A program made the position numbers and the translations under genes. A stretch of DNA of 64,000 nucleotides, from assembly GCF_963082655.1 (NCBI RefSeq), contig NC_081553.1, positions 65,210,892 to 65,274,891 on the forward strand, given 5' to 3'. This DNA comes from Stomoxys calcitrans. Lineage: Eukaryota > Arthropoda > Insecta > Diptera > Muscidae. This document shows, piece by piece, positions 44,362-55,095 of this stretch; the first letter of the stretch is position 1, and every line of letters starts with the position of its first letter. A model generated the notes under the pieces. The model saw only the letters and a list, made by a program, of their open reading frames with translations, ran no database searches and had not been told where the DNA came from.

Positions 44362-47270
44362 CCACCCTTTCGAAAGGTGGGGCTGTGCTTCAACTTCTTA
44401 CCCCTCAATTCCACAAATGACTGGCGACCACACAGATAATTCGCAACCCAGCGTTTCAGGTCTGGCTGGAGAGACGTGTTGGCGATGTCCTGAAATAGTT
44501 TGGCATGGCTGGCCGTGTCGAATGCTTTCGATACTTTCAGTGCCTGTTGAAGCCACAGCAAATGTGAGCGGTGATGGCATGCAAAGCTGTTGTTGTGCTA
44601 TGCAGTCTTCGAAATCCATGTTGATGCTCGGCGAATGGAAATTCTCCTACGGCGGCGGGAGGAGTAATACCTCAAGCGTATTTGCTACTGGTGAAAGAAG
44701 GGAGAACGGTCTGTACGACTCCCCCAAACGCGGGTCCTTTCCTGGCTTCAATAGCCTATTTTCCAGACATCGGGAACTAAAGGGTGATTTTTTTGAGGTT
44801 AGGATTTTCATGCATTAGTATTTGACAGATCACGTGGGATTTCAGACATGGTGTCAAAGAGAAAGATGCTCAGTATGCTTTGACATTTCATCATGAATAG
44901 ACTTACTAACGAGCAACGCTTGCAAATCATTGAATTTTATTACCAAAATCAGTGTTCGGTTCGAAATGTGTTCATTCACCGTTCAGCGATGAGGCTCATT
45001 TCTGGTTGAATGGCTACGTAAATAAGCAAAATTGCCGCATTTGGAGTAAAGAGCAACCAGAAGCCGTTCAAGAACTGCCCATGCATCCCGAAAAATGCAC
45101 TGTTTGGTGTGGTTTGTACGCTGGTGGAATCATTGGACCGTATTTTTTCAAAGATGCTGTTGGACGCAACGTTACGGTGAATGAACACATTTCGAACCGA
45201 ACACTGATTTTGGTAATAAAATTCAATGATTTGCAAGCGTTGCTCGTTAGTAAGTCTATTCATGATGAAATGTCAAAGCATACTGAGCATCTTTCTCTTT
45301 GACACCATGTCTGAAATCGTACGTGATCTGTCAAATACTAATGCATGAAAATCCTAACCTCAAAAAAATCACCCTTTATAAGAGTGTTCAAAGGCAGGTT
45401 GAGGACAGTAGTAAGGTACTCAACTCCAGATGAATCCAGATTCTTCAACATCAATGTAGAGATTCCGTCGGGGCCCAACGCCTTAGATGATTTGGCGCCA
45501 TGGATTACATTCGTAACTTGATCCACGGTAAATTGTGATGGCTGTTCTTTGGCTCGGAAGCCACGAATACGGCGAATGGCTCTGCTCCTTGCTCTGTCAC
45601 TCTCGGGATGCACAATAAAGTGACGGTTGAACAACTGTCGCATCTCTTCGGATCAGTCACGGTAACTTCGTCAAAAGTGACTCCGGTCCTGTCACCCCGT
45701 CTACCAGGGTTCGAGAGTGACTTACCAGTAGACCACAGCTTGCCTAAACCGGCGCCTAATTGACATTGCTTCAAGTGCTCCAGCCACAAATTCCGCCAAT
45801 GTTCGTGGACTACCCTGTTCATTTCCAGACTCAGCTCGCCGACTCTAGATTAGTGGGGTCCATACATAGAATCCCATCACGCTCGTTTGCGAGTACCACT
45901 ACCTGCGCCGGGAAATTGGGCCGCACTTGGAGTATTCGACCTGGTATACAGCGAGCGGCTGCTGCGTTAATGATGTCTCGAAATTTCCTCTCGGCTACTA
46001 GCACATCCGAGGGGGGTGGCAGTTCACTAAAGCGGCGATTGATATACTCTCTGAAGCCAGCCCAATCGGCTTTCTTCTGATTGATAAATGCCCGGCGCTC
46101 AGAGGTTATGAAGTCGTGGTGGTCGTTCGATGGTGAGAATTATGGGGAGGTGGTCTGACCCCTAAGAGATGACGGCTTGCCAGGATACGTCACTCAGGAG
46201 ATCAGGGGATGAAATGGAAATGCCTAGCGAGCTGCTGCACCTCCTTGTAATCTTAGTGGGGGCATCCTCATTCACCGTGCAAAACATCGAGCCTTCTATC
46301 TGCTCTGCCAAAGCCATGCCACGCTGGTCGTTACCTAGGGGAGAATGCCATGAAATGTGATGCGCATTAAAGTCCCCTAGAACCATACCATTATGGCCAG
46401 ATAGTAGGTTGTAAACTTGACCATTAATTGGGACACAGCTACCAACTGGAGGTATGTACACGTTGTATAGCTCTATCTCAGCATTAACGGACCTGACTGC
46501 TATCCCCACGTAGGGGTCACCAGCGCCAGGCGCAGTAGAGATGGGTCTATATTGCACGGAATGGTGTATCATGAAGGCCAATCCTCCACCTTCATTCCTT
46601 GAACGATTGTATCCGTGACAACTGTGCAAGGTGAACGTGTTGGTCAGCTTTGTCTCCTTGATCGCTGCGACCAATATGTTCTTCCGATACATAAAATCCA
46701 CAATCTCATCGATCAAGCCACGGAGACAGTTTATTTGCAAAAATGATACACTTCCCGGCACTGGGCTGGCAATATTGGGGCTGAGCTGCTGCTGTTGCGT
46801 CGGGGGAGGGGGTCACATAGTCCTACTACGAGGACGCAGAAGGCGACGACAACGACGCTTGTGACCCTCTGCTGGCTATGTTTCCACAGCACCTTGCTAC
46901 ATATCCAGGACGACTATACTCTCATAGTGAAGGGAGGCCAGAGCAAGATCGAAAATGTACCCACTCCACGCACCGGTTACAGCTCACCGACACCGACCGA
47001 TGATGGAGGCGGTTCTGGCAAATCGAACAGAACCAGGGATCGGGGTTCATTTCAATCCCGGCACGGACCAGAAGCGTGCGGAGAAGGCACTCCAGGATGT
47101 GCTTCCCCCATGACGAAAAAAAAGACGGAACACGTTCACTGAGGCGGTAACCCTTGCCGATGAAGGGTTCCTTCAGTTCAATCCGGTGCGTACAACCGGC
47201 TGCCAATTGGATATACTTATCAATGGGTCTAGCTCTTCTTCTTCTAAGTGTTGCATACAAATGCACACAC
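44362..47270 (-). pseudogene. Jockey-like non-LTR retrotransposon, 5' portion, split by a foldback element
   Basis: Minus strand from 47284: a PHD-like Cys finger (FCSICQNRL, then SCNRC, H and C; 46930-47050) after AGIEMNPDP; a proline-rich linker; an endonuclease (46162-46761) with LQINC, KETKL, GGGLAFM and the active-site phrase GDFNAHHISWHS; a connecting region (45505-45822); the reverse transcriptase start (KALGPDGISTLMLKN, 45338-45500); and, beyond the inserted foldback element, LKVSKAFDTASHAKLFQDI and WVANYLCGRQSF (44326-44561). Stops and frameshifts disable it, and it is truncated before the YADD box. The endonuclease nicks target DNA in active relatives. Confidence 0.8.
44783..45378 (+). 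mobile_element. Foldback IS630/Tc1-mariner element, ~200-bp inverted arms
   Basis: Arms AAGGGTGATTTTTTTGAGG ... (44780-44985) and its inverted copy (about 45175-45380) flank a central piece; TA is on both sides. The arms include the transposase N-terminus in both orientations (MNRLTNEQRLQIIEFYYQNQ, on the minus strand from 45263). The centre (44985-45172, plus) reads FSDEAHFWLNGYVNKQNCR, then LPMHPEKCTVWCGLYAGG, the region after the first catalytic Asp of this transposase group. The C-terminal half is gone, replaced by an inverted 5' end. Frames 44952-45302 and 44976-45263 are these mixed pieces. Confidence 0.85.
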
Positions 47271-47289
47271 AATCCCTGTTGCATACAAT

Positions 47290-48335
47290 CCCTCTACCAC
47301 AATGGTGATGTAGGGTATAATAACGTTTTCCTATTATCATATCCACTGCTATATAATTGCTCTCTACTGTTTAATATGTGATTGTTTTCACCACACTGCC
47401 GTTTTATTTGGTTTGATTTTCCAGCGTTATTTTCTTTTGTTTCGCTTGCTTCATTGCAAATGCCTTTTATGTTTGCTGCTTATCCATTTTTTGTTTCTCA
47501 TTTTATTGTTTTGTTTTCATTCACTTTGCCATCAATGCCACCGCCAACGTGGTGTGGCGGCAATGTTGGCTTTGTATTGCAGACAAATTGTAATGACGTA
47601 TGTTAACACTTTGTTGTTGTTGGTGTTGGACTTTTATTCACCATTTGTTGATGATTGTATTGTTGTTGTTGCTGTTGTAACTCTTGGCCAAATGTTTTGA
47701 TCCCATGCTCATGTTGATAGTGTGTGTGAGTAGGCACTTTTATATGCTCACCTTAGTGAGAGTGCAAGTGTGTGTGTGTGTGTGTGTCAGAGTGTGTGAA
47801 CATGGATAAATATCCTCGGTATCTGCATACATGACTGCTTATGTTTGTAAGTATCAGACACATGTACACACAATCGCATTGTATCCTCCATGACAAACTG
47901 TGTACAAATATACTTCTATATTGTATATCGTACATTGTTCACCTGAGTATGTGTGGGTGTGTGTGCGTGTTTGTGTCTACATATGTACGTGCCAAATATT
48001 CCAGAAGCAACTCTAAACATTGACTTACCAGAATAAGTACTGGTAGTGTAACGTGCAAACCACATGCATACACACATGTACCTGTAATCAGGTACTCTCA
48101 GAGCAGCGTTGCCAATCTACTATAGTCTGAATAAATTTGGTGGTATAATAAATTGAAATTATGAGAATTGCAATATCGGATATATACTAGCATGGTCATT
48201 GAAAGTCGTAACAAAACTCTGCATTCATAATTTTGGACAAATTGGATAATATAGTGCTTAAAAAAATCGAAAGTCAGTCCACAAATGCCATCGCATACAA
48301 CAAAATAAGGAACCACCATCTGCGATGCTTAAAAA
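47290..48335. other. Unique sequence, no gene recognised
   Basis: Contains GTT-rich and GTGT microsatellites (about 47610-47680, 47770-47790, 47950-47975). Short frames lack recognisable domains. Confidence 0.5.
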
Positions 48336-48336
48336 A

Positions 48337-49026
48337 ACAGTAAAAACGTGCTAATTTCGGCCTGGTCGAATCTTATATACCCTCCACCTTCGATCGCATT
48401 TTTCTACTTTTTTGCCCGGTATCTCTATTTAGGCACACAAAGGATAATGGATAAGAATTGCTATTGGATCTTTATCAATTTATGGTCCGATTCGGACCTT
48501 AAATGTATTGATTGTTGATAACCATAGGAGATGTCATTGTGTAAAATTTCAGCCAATTCGGATAAGAATTGCGCACTTTAGGGGCTCAAAAAGTAAAACC
48601 GGAAGATCGGTTTAAATGGTAGCTGTATCAGGCTATAGACCGATTCAGACCATGAAGGTCATGGATGAAGCTGTTGTACAAAATTTCAGCCGAATCGCAT
48701 AAGAATTATGCCCTTTAGAGGCTTGAGACATATAATCGAGAGATCTATGGGAGCTATATCACATTAAGAAGCAAAAAAACGCTTTATGCAAAGTTTCAGC
48801 CCAATCGAATAATAATTGCGCCTCTAGAGGCCAAAGAAATCAACATCCCCGATTGGTTTATGTGGCAGCTATGTAAGGTTATGGACCGATATTGACCATA
48901 CTTAGCACAGTTATTGGAAGCCATAACAAAACACCTCAGTTGTTGGAATTGATACCAAAACACTACGTGCACTACCCGCTCAAGAGTTCAAGATCCAAGA
49001 TTGGTTTATATGGCAGCTATATCCAC
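48337..49026 (+). repeat. Family A element, 3' truncated
   Basis: ACAGTAAAAACGTGCTAATT, TCGGCCTGGTCGAATC, TATACCCTCCACCTTCGATC, then about four diverged monomers ending at GGTTTATATGGCAGCTATATCC. Confidence 0.75.
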
Positions 49027-49340
49027 CCAGTAAGGAAGGGCAAAAGTCGGGCGGTGCCGACTGTACCCTATACCTTCTCTATAAGTACAATGTGGGAACT
49101 CTATCTTATTCTGAACAGAATTTGATGGACCTCGGCAGATGTTTTCGGATGGGTTTTTAAAAAATCCTAAACCGATTTCGAGCAAACTCAGATATTGTGG
49201 TAGTCGTCGTGGAAAGCGTTGTGTAAAGTTTGGCAAGACTGGTCAATTAATGCACTTGCTGTGACGCTAGAAGTTAAAATTGGTCGATATATATATATGA
49301 GAGCTAAATCTGAACCGATTTCCATGAAGTTAATCAGTAA
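49027..49340 (+). repeat. Separate dispersed repeat (GGCAAAAGTCGGGCGG type)
   Basis: AAGGAAGGGCAAAAGTCGGG, CGGTGCCGACTGTACCCTATAC and later GTCGATATATATATATGAG. It differs from A, B and C; only this copy was seen in the window. Confidence 0.35.
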
Positions 49341-49415
49341 TGACGAACATTTTCAGCAGACAAAAACTGCTGTTTTTGAAAACATTTTTGTTGTTTTGAA
49401 TAACAAAATTGGTTG
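49341..49415. repeat. CAGCAG-type repeat fragment
   Basis: CATTTTCAGCAGACAAAAACTGCTG, TTTGTTGTTTTGAATAACAAAA. Confidence 0.5.
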
Positions 49416-49417
49416 AA

Positions 49418-50520
49418 TGTAGGTTAGGCTAGGTGAGGTTGAAAAGAGGATGCGGATATTGATCCGCCTCATGCCATTATAGACAAACACCTAGTCTAGC
49501 AATCGGCTTGTTGCACGCTTTAATACTAAAAAGAAAGTAACCTCGGAAACGAAAATCTAAGGAATTCGGTGCTACTTACAAAATCGTTAATTGTTTTCCA
49601 CGCCACATCTCAAATTTAGTTCATGTCTGGTATTGTGTACCCCCTTAAGTGCCGGTATCTGTTACCCGCGAAAGCCGGGCAATAACAAAGGAATTGCTCC
49701 AACGTCTCATCATCTTCCTCGCATGGCCTACACATGCTATCACTTGCCGCACCGATTTTACATAAGTGAGCTCGTAGTCCTATGTGTCCCGTTATGATAC
49801 CAATAGCTCTACTGACCTCCTTCTTACTTCCTTTCAGTAATAGCCTTGTCTTCTCACAATCAGGATCCCCCCATAGGATTTTCGCCGCTATACCGACCGT
49901 TTCGCTCTTCCACAAGATTACATGCGTATTTATCGACCACGCCCTTAACTCGGACTGCGTCGACCCGAAAGACTTCGGGCTAACCAAGTTTATTGACGGC
50001 ACTCCTCTGGGCTTCACTGCCAAATCGTCTGCTTTCTCATTCCCAGTTACTCCGCTCGACACACAAACGATGCGGATCGTGCCATCCTCAGAGAAGGCTT
50101 TAATCTCCTTCTTACATTCCAAGTCTGTTCGTAATCCTACCGTCCTGGTTGTTATTGCTCTTATGGTCTGTTTAATGTGCATAGAGATGGTCATACTTGT
50201 CGTTGTCGCATTAACACCACACCACCTCACGGATTTCGTGACCGCCTGGATCTCCGCCCGCTGAACCGTATTATGGTCAGGCACTCTAAAACAGATCTCA
50301 GTCCCTGGGTTCTTAATGTAGACCCACGGGCCCATATTGTCCTTAAGCTTTGATACATTCGGGTAACATGATCTTCCAGATGGCAATACTAGGGTTCCGT
50401 CAATCCAAGATTGTGCCGCTGGTAGCATTGGCTCGCACCCGACCTCAAGTGTCTTCTCAGGTATGCGATAGGAAACCTCTTCCATTCCTTCCAGGCTTCC
50501 TATCGCCGCCTTGATTATAG
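49418..50520 (-). pseudogene. R1/LOA-like non-LTR retrotransposon: RNase H and C-terminal finger
   Basis: The minus strand carries a near-open frame (49616-50542) with an RNase H-like domain (YIKNPGTEICFRVPDHNTV, NEKADDLAVKPRG) and the C-terminal finger CRPCEEDDETLEQFLCYC with NRYRHLRGYTIPDMN. RNase H catalytic Asp positions are changed: the expected YTDGSK is YPNVSK and the expected TDSQA is missing, so it is probably dead. The 3' tail ends in AACCTCACCTAGCCTAACCT (complement of 49426-49445), typical of the family. RNase H removes the RNA template in active relatives. The element continues beyond a family A insertion at 50789-50970. Confidence 0.8.
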
Positions 50521-50788
50521 CTTGAGCCCTTACAAGCCGCAATTTTTATCCGAATAGGCTAAAAATTTGCATGTAGTGTTCTGTTACGGCTTACCACAAT
50601 GCCCCAAATATGGAATCGGTCTATAACCTCATAGAGCTTCCATATAAACCGATCTTTCAATTATCCGTGTTCGCTTTCTAAAAGCGTTCATTTTGTGCCT
50701 GGGTTGGCAGAAATTTGGTAAATTTTAATAAAAATTTACAAAAAAAAGTAAATTTTTTGATGAACCCAACTCGTTTTACTTGTTTTCT
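50521..50788 (-). repeat. Family A fragment inserted in the R1/LOA-like element
   Basis: CTTGAGCCCTTACAAGCCGC, TATAACCTCATAGAGCTTCC, and an end GTTTTACTTG at about 50783. Confidence 0.7.
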
Positions 50789-50970
50789 ATCCCAATGTGT
50801 GGTGTCTCGTAAAAAATGGGTCTTCATCAGAATACTCAACATGTCTTCCGTTGTCTCTGCTCTTAATCCCATGTTGTCGACTAACGCTTCAATTTGGACT
50901 TGAGTTTTTGAGAAGAACTCGTTCATCTTGCCCACGTCGACCTATTCGTGAAAAACCTCTAGGAGGTACA
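50789..50970 (-). pseudogene. R1/LOA-like fragment (region before the reverse transcriptase)
   Basis: CTCAACATGTCTTCCGTTGTC, TCCCATGTTGTCGACTAACG, TTTGGACTTGAGTTTTTGAG and AACCTCTAGGAGGTACATTTTG are colinear with 9140-9290 in the other copy of this family. Confidence 0.7.
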
Positions 50971-51478
50971 TTTTGCCATTGTATTGTTTTCCTTGAATTG
51001 TGTGGAATACACATTCCAAAAAAACTACCCAAGGGTCCAACTCACTTTGGCAAAAAATCGAATTTTTTTCGTTAAGTCTTGGAGAAAATTATTTCGGGGG
51101 GCACGGGGCCGCACACCTACTACCCTCGTACATTTTCCATACATTTTGCCATTGTATTGTTTTCCTTGAATTGTGTGGAATACACATCCCAAAAAACTAC
51201 CCAAGGGTCCAACTCACTTTGGCAAAAAATCGAAATATTTTCGTTAAGTCTTGGAGAAAATTATTTCGGGGGGAACGGGGGCCGCACACCTACTACCCTC
51301 GTACATTTTCCATACATTTTGCCATTGTATTGTTTTCTTTGAATTGTGTGGAATACACATTCCAAAAAAAACTATCCAAGGGTCCAACTCACTTTGGCTA
51401 AAAATCGAAATTTTTCCATTAAGTCTTGGAGAAAACTATTTTGAGGGCACGGGGGCCGCACACCTACTACCCTCGATG
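50966..51478. repeat. Three tandem copies of a 173-bp unit
   Basis: The mark TTTTGCCATTGTATTG recurs at 50971, 51144 and 51317 (period 173 bp). Units include GAATTGTGTGGAATACACAT, AACTACCCAAGGGTCCAACTC, GGAGAAAATTATTTCGGGG and CCGCACACCTACTACCCTCG. Only a few substitutions separate them, so the duplications are recent. Plus-strand frames here are by-products of the array. Confidence 0.9.
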
Positions 51479-51666
51479 GCGTAGAGTATTACGAGGGTTG
51501 CTTTTTATATTTTGGGATTGGGCAACCCTTGTGTTGTAATCTGCCAACTGACAGCTCTATCGTAAAGCTTGACATTTTTGAGGTTATACGTAATCAGAAC
51601 GTTTTGACATACGAGCGCTATTTGTGGTGTTTACAGTAACTTTAAAGATTCATCACGCCCAAAAAA

Positions 51667-52671
51667 TGGAATAAAATCGTGAACATTGTCGTGCGATTAT
51701 TTTTTACAACTTTCGATGTGGATTAACTCAACAACAGTGCATCGATGATCTTAATTCAATGTTTGGTGATGAAGCTCCATCAAGGACCAGTGTTTAACGA
51801 TGGCATGGTGAATTCAACCGAGGTTTACTCCAAGAAGAATTTCGTGAAGGTTATCCAAAACCAGTTGCGCCAACTGATATTGCAATATCGTCATGTGACC
51901 TATCGTAGGATTGAGACAACCATAGGTATTAGTGGGACAAGTATATATTCAATATTGCATAAACATTTTACCGTCAAAAAATTTTTTCGTGTTGGACCCC
52001 CAATTTGTCAATCGCTCAAAAAAAAGCTAGTGTCGATTGGTCGAAAGCAATGCTGCAAAAATACGATCGCGGAGCTTCGAAACATGTCTATGATTTTGTG
52101 ACAGGTGATGAATCGTGGATTTACGCGTATGAGCCCGAAAGTAAACAGCAGTTGACGATATGGGTGTTTCAATATGAGCCATATCCAATAAAAGTTGCTC
52201 GCGCCCGAAGCACTTCCAAGCAAATGATCGTTGTTTTCGGCAAAACTGGACATGTCGCAATCGTACAACTAGAACAATCAGTTCTGAGTGGTACACAACC
52301 ATTTGTTTGCCAGTTGTCTTCCAAGAAATCAGGAAAACCAACCGCCGAAGACGAATCACTCTTCACCACGACAATGCGAGCTCTCACACATCGGCTCAAA
52401 CGACTGTATTTTTGAGCACTCAAACATCAATATGATGAGTCATCCGCTGTATAGTCGTGACTTGGCACCGAATGACGTAAAATCTAAAATGAGAGGTCAA
52501 CATTTTTCTACACCTGAAGAAGCGGCTGATGCGCTCAGAATGCATGTTTTGGAGATACCTCAATTAGAGTGGCAAAAGTCCTTCGTCAATTGGTTCAAAC
52601 GCATGCAAAGGTGTATAGATTTTAATGGGGAATATTTTGAAAAAAACAATGTAGCGATTTTCGATGATTAA
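51667..52671 (+). pseudogene. Mariner transposase, inactivated by stops and frameshifts
   Basis: About 335 codons, close to the normal mariner length of roughly 345. An early in-frame stop follows the ATG; the N-terminal helix-turn-helix region reads FYNFRCGLTQQQCIDDLNSM; then GDEAPSRTSV. The catalytic region reads VTGDESWIYAYEPESKQQ (first Asp), then the HHDNA-type second Asp (frame-shifted, about 52355-52390), and MSHPLYSRDLAPND (third; usually SPDLAPND). The C-terminus reads WQKSFVNWFKRMQRCIDFNG. The order is right but at least four frame changes are needed to follow it. It would have mobilised this mariner; it now cannot. Confidence 0.85.
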
Positions 52672-52680
52672 AATTTGTTT

Positions 52681-54645
52681 TTATACCCTCCACCATAAGA
52701 TGGGGGGTATACTAATTTCGTCATTCTGTTTGTAACTACTCGAAATATTCGTCTGAGACCCCATAAAGTATATATATTCTTGATCGTCGTGAAATTTTAT
52801 GTCGATCTAGCCATGTCCGTCCGTCTGTCCGTCCGTCCGTCCGTCTGTCCGTCCGTCCGTCCGTCTGTCTGTCGAAAGCACGCTAACTTCCGAAGGAGTA
52901 AAGCTAGCCGCTTGAAATTTTGCACAAATACTTCTTATTATTGTAGGTCGGTTGGTATTGTAAATGGGCCATATCGGTCCATGTTTTGATATAGCTGCCA
53001 TAAAAACCGATCTTGGGTCTTGACTTCTTGAGCCTCTAGAGTGCGCAATTCTTATCCGATTGGAATGAATTTTTGCACGACGTGTTTTGTTATGATATCC
53101 AACAACTGCGCCAAGTATAGTTCAAATCGGTCCATAACCTGATATAGCTGCCATATAAACCGATCTTGGGTCTTGACTTCTTGAGCCTCTAGAGTGCGCA
53201 ATTCTTATCCGATAGGAATGAAATTTTGCACGACGTGTTTTGGTATGATATCCAACAACTGTGCCAAGTATGGTTCAAATCGGTTCATAACCTGATATAG
53301 CTGCCATATAAACCGATCTTGGGTCTTGACTTCTTGAGCCTCTAGCGTGCACAATTCTTATCCGATCAGAATGAAATTGTGCACGACGTGTTTTGTTATG
53401 ATATCCAACAACTGCGCCAAGTATAGTTCAAATCGGTCCATAACCTGATATAGCTGCCATATAAACCGATCTTGGGTCTTGACTTCTTGAGCCTCTAGAG
53501 TGCGCAATTCTTATCCGATAGGAATGAAATTTTGCACGACGTGTTTTGGTATGATATCCAACAACTGTGCCAAGTATGGTTCAAATCGGTTCATAACCTG
53601 ATATAGCTGCCATATAAACCGATCTTGGGTCTTGACTTCTTGAGCCTCTAGCGTGCACAATTCTTATCCGATCAGAATGAAATTGTGCACGACGTGTTTT
53701 GTTATGATATCCAACAACTGTGCCAAGTATGGTTCAAATCGGCCCATAACCTGATATAGCTGCCATATAAACCGATCTTGGGTCTTGACTTCTTGAGCCT
53801 CTAGAGGGCCCAATTCTTATCCGAATGGAATGGAATTTCGCACGACGTGTTTTGTTATGATACCCAACAACTGTGCCAAGTATGGTTTAAATCGGTTCAT
53901 AACCTGATATAGCTGCCATATAAACCGATCTTGGGTCTTGACTTCTTGAGCCTCTAGAGGGCACAATTCTTATCCGATTTGAATGAATTTTTGCACGAAG
54001 TATTTCGTTATAATATCCAACAACTGTGCCAAGTATGGTTGAAATCGGTCCATAACCTGATATAGCTGTCATATAATCTGATCTGGGGATTTGACTTCTT
54101 GAGCTTTTAGATGGCGCAATTCCTATCCGATTTGGCTGAAATTTTGCATGACGTATTTTATTTTTACTTTCAACAACTGTGTCAAATAAGGTTCAAATCG
54201 GTTCATAACCTGATATAGCTGCCATATAAACCGATCTGGGATCTTGACTTCTTGACCCCTAGAGGTCGCAATTATTATCCGATATGCCAGAAATTTTGTA
54301 CGACGGATCCTCTCATGACCATCAACAAACGTGTTTATAATGGTCTGAATCGTTCTATAGCCCGATACAGATCCCATATAAATCGTTCTCTCTATTTTAC
54401 TTCGTGAGCCCCAATGGACGCAATTCTTATACGAATTGGCTGAAATTTTACACAGGTCTCCAACATATAATTTAATTGTGGTCCGAACCGGACCATATCT
54501 TGATATCGTTTTAATAGCAGAGCAACTCTTTTCTTATATCCTTTTTTGCCTAAGAAGAGATGCCAGGAAAGAACTCGACAAATGCGATCCATGGTGGAGG
54601 GTATATAAGATTCGGCCCGGCCGAACTTAGCACGTTTTTACTTGT
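52681..54645 (-). repeat. Family A element, complete, regular 153-bp array with higher-order repeat
   Basis: Starts TATACCCTCCACCATAAGATGG, a TATATATTCTTGATCGTCGTG stretch and CCGTCCGTCTGTC runs. The mark CCGATCTTGGGTCTTG recurs at 53007, 53160, 53313, 53466, 53619, 53772 and 53925, exactly 153 bp apart. Adjacent pairs alternate in type (GATAGGAATGAAATTTTGC versus GATCAGAATGAAATTGTGC), so 306-bp blocks repeat. Ends GGTGGAGGGTATATAAGATT, TTCGGCCCGGCCGAA, ACGTTTTTACTTG. Confidence 0.95.
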
Positions 54646-54764
54646 TGTTCTCTAATCCCGAAATATAAAAGGCAACCCTCGTATATAGTTGCCTCCGCCC
54701 GTCTTCTGTCTTTCCTTACTGGTTTTGTTTTTGTTTAAGTTATTCAATTGTAGTGAATTTAAGC

Positions 54765-55095
54765 AAATTGCCAATTTGCCCCTGATCATTCCATTAAGGA
54801 ACAGGGCAAACTTCTCAAATATCAATGAGTACTGTCCAATTGAAGTTTAAGCTTATTGATAAGCGCCCTCCTTTTTATAGTCGAATCCGAACAGCGTGCC
54901 GCAGTGCGACACCTCTTTGTGGAGAAGTTTTTACATGACTACCATTCAAAATGGTTCAATACCTCACTAAAGTCGTCAACATTAGGAGAGGATAACCATC
55001 GCTGAAAACTTATTCTGATGGTCTCGCCAGGATTCGAACCCAGGCGTTCAGCGTCATAGGCGAACACGCTTACCTCCCCTCTACGGTGGCCTTTT
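54765..55095 (-). mobile_element. SINE, near full length, source of a tandem array
   Basis: From the tail (TTTGCCCCTGATCATTCC, CATTAAGGAACAGGGC) to the head (CAGGATTCGAACCCAGGCG, CTCTACGGTGGCC). A- and B-box regions are intact on the minus strand. It is contiguous with 141-bp head repeats to the right. Confidence 0.8.

Larger units (their letters stand above)
51492..54681 (+). mobile_element. Mariner element with complete termini, carrying a 2-kb family A insertion
   Basis: Left end CGAGGGTTGCTTTTTATATT, right end AATATAAAAGGCAACCCTCG (inverted), with TA at 51490-51491 and 54682-54683. Without the family A array (52681-54645) the element is about 1.2 kb, the usual mariner size. The decayed transposase is annotated separately. 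Confidence 0.85.

Noticed and set aside
44417..44818. 133-codon plus frame
   Set aside because: It is antisense to a Jockey-like reverse transcriptase, which reads on the minus strand with conserved motifs.
49782..50264. 160-codon plus frame
   Set aside because: Antisense shadow of the R1/LOA-like RNase H region.
50966..51478. CRISPR-like regular array
   Set aside because: Units are contiguous 173-bp tandem copies without unique spacers, in a eukaryotic context.
52027..52359. 110-codon minus frame
   Set aside because: Antisense to the mariner transposase relic.
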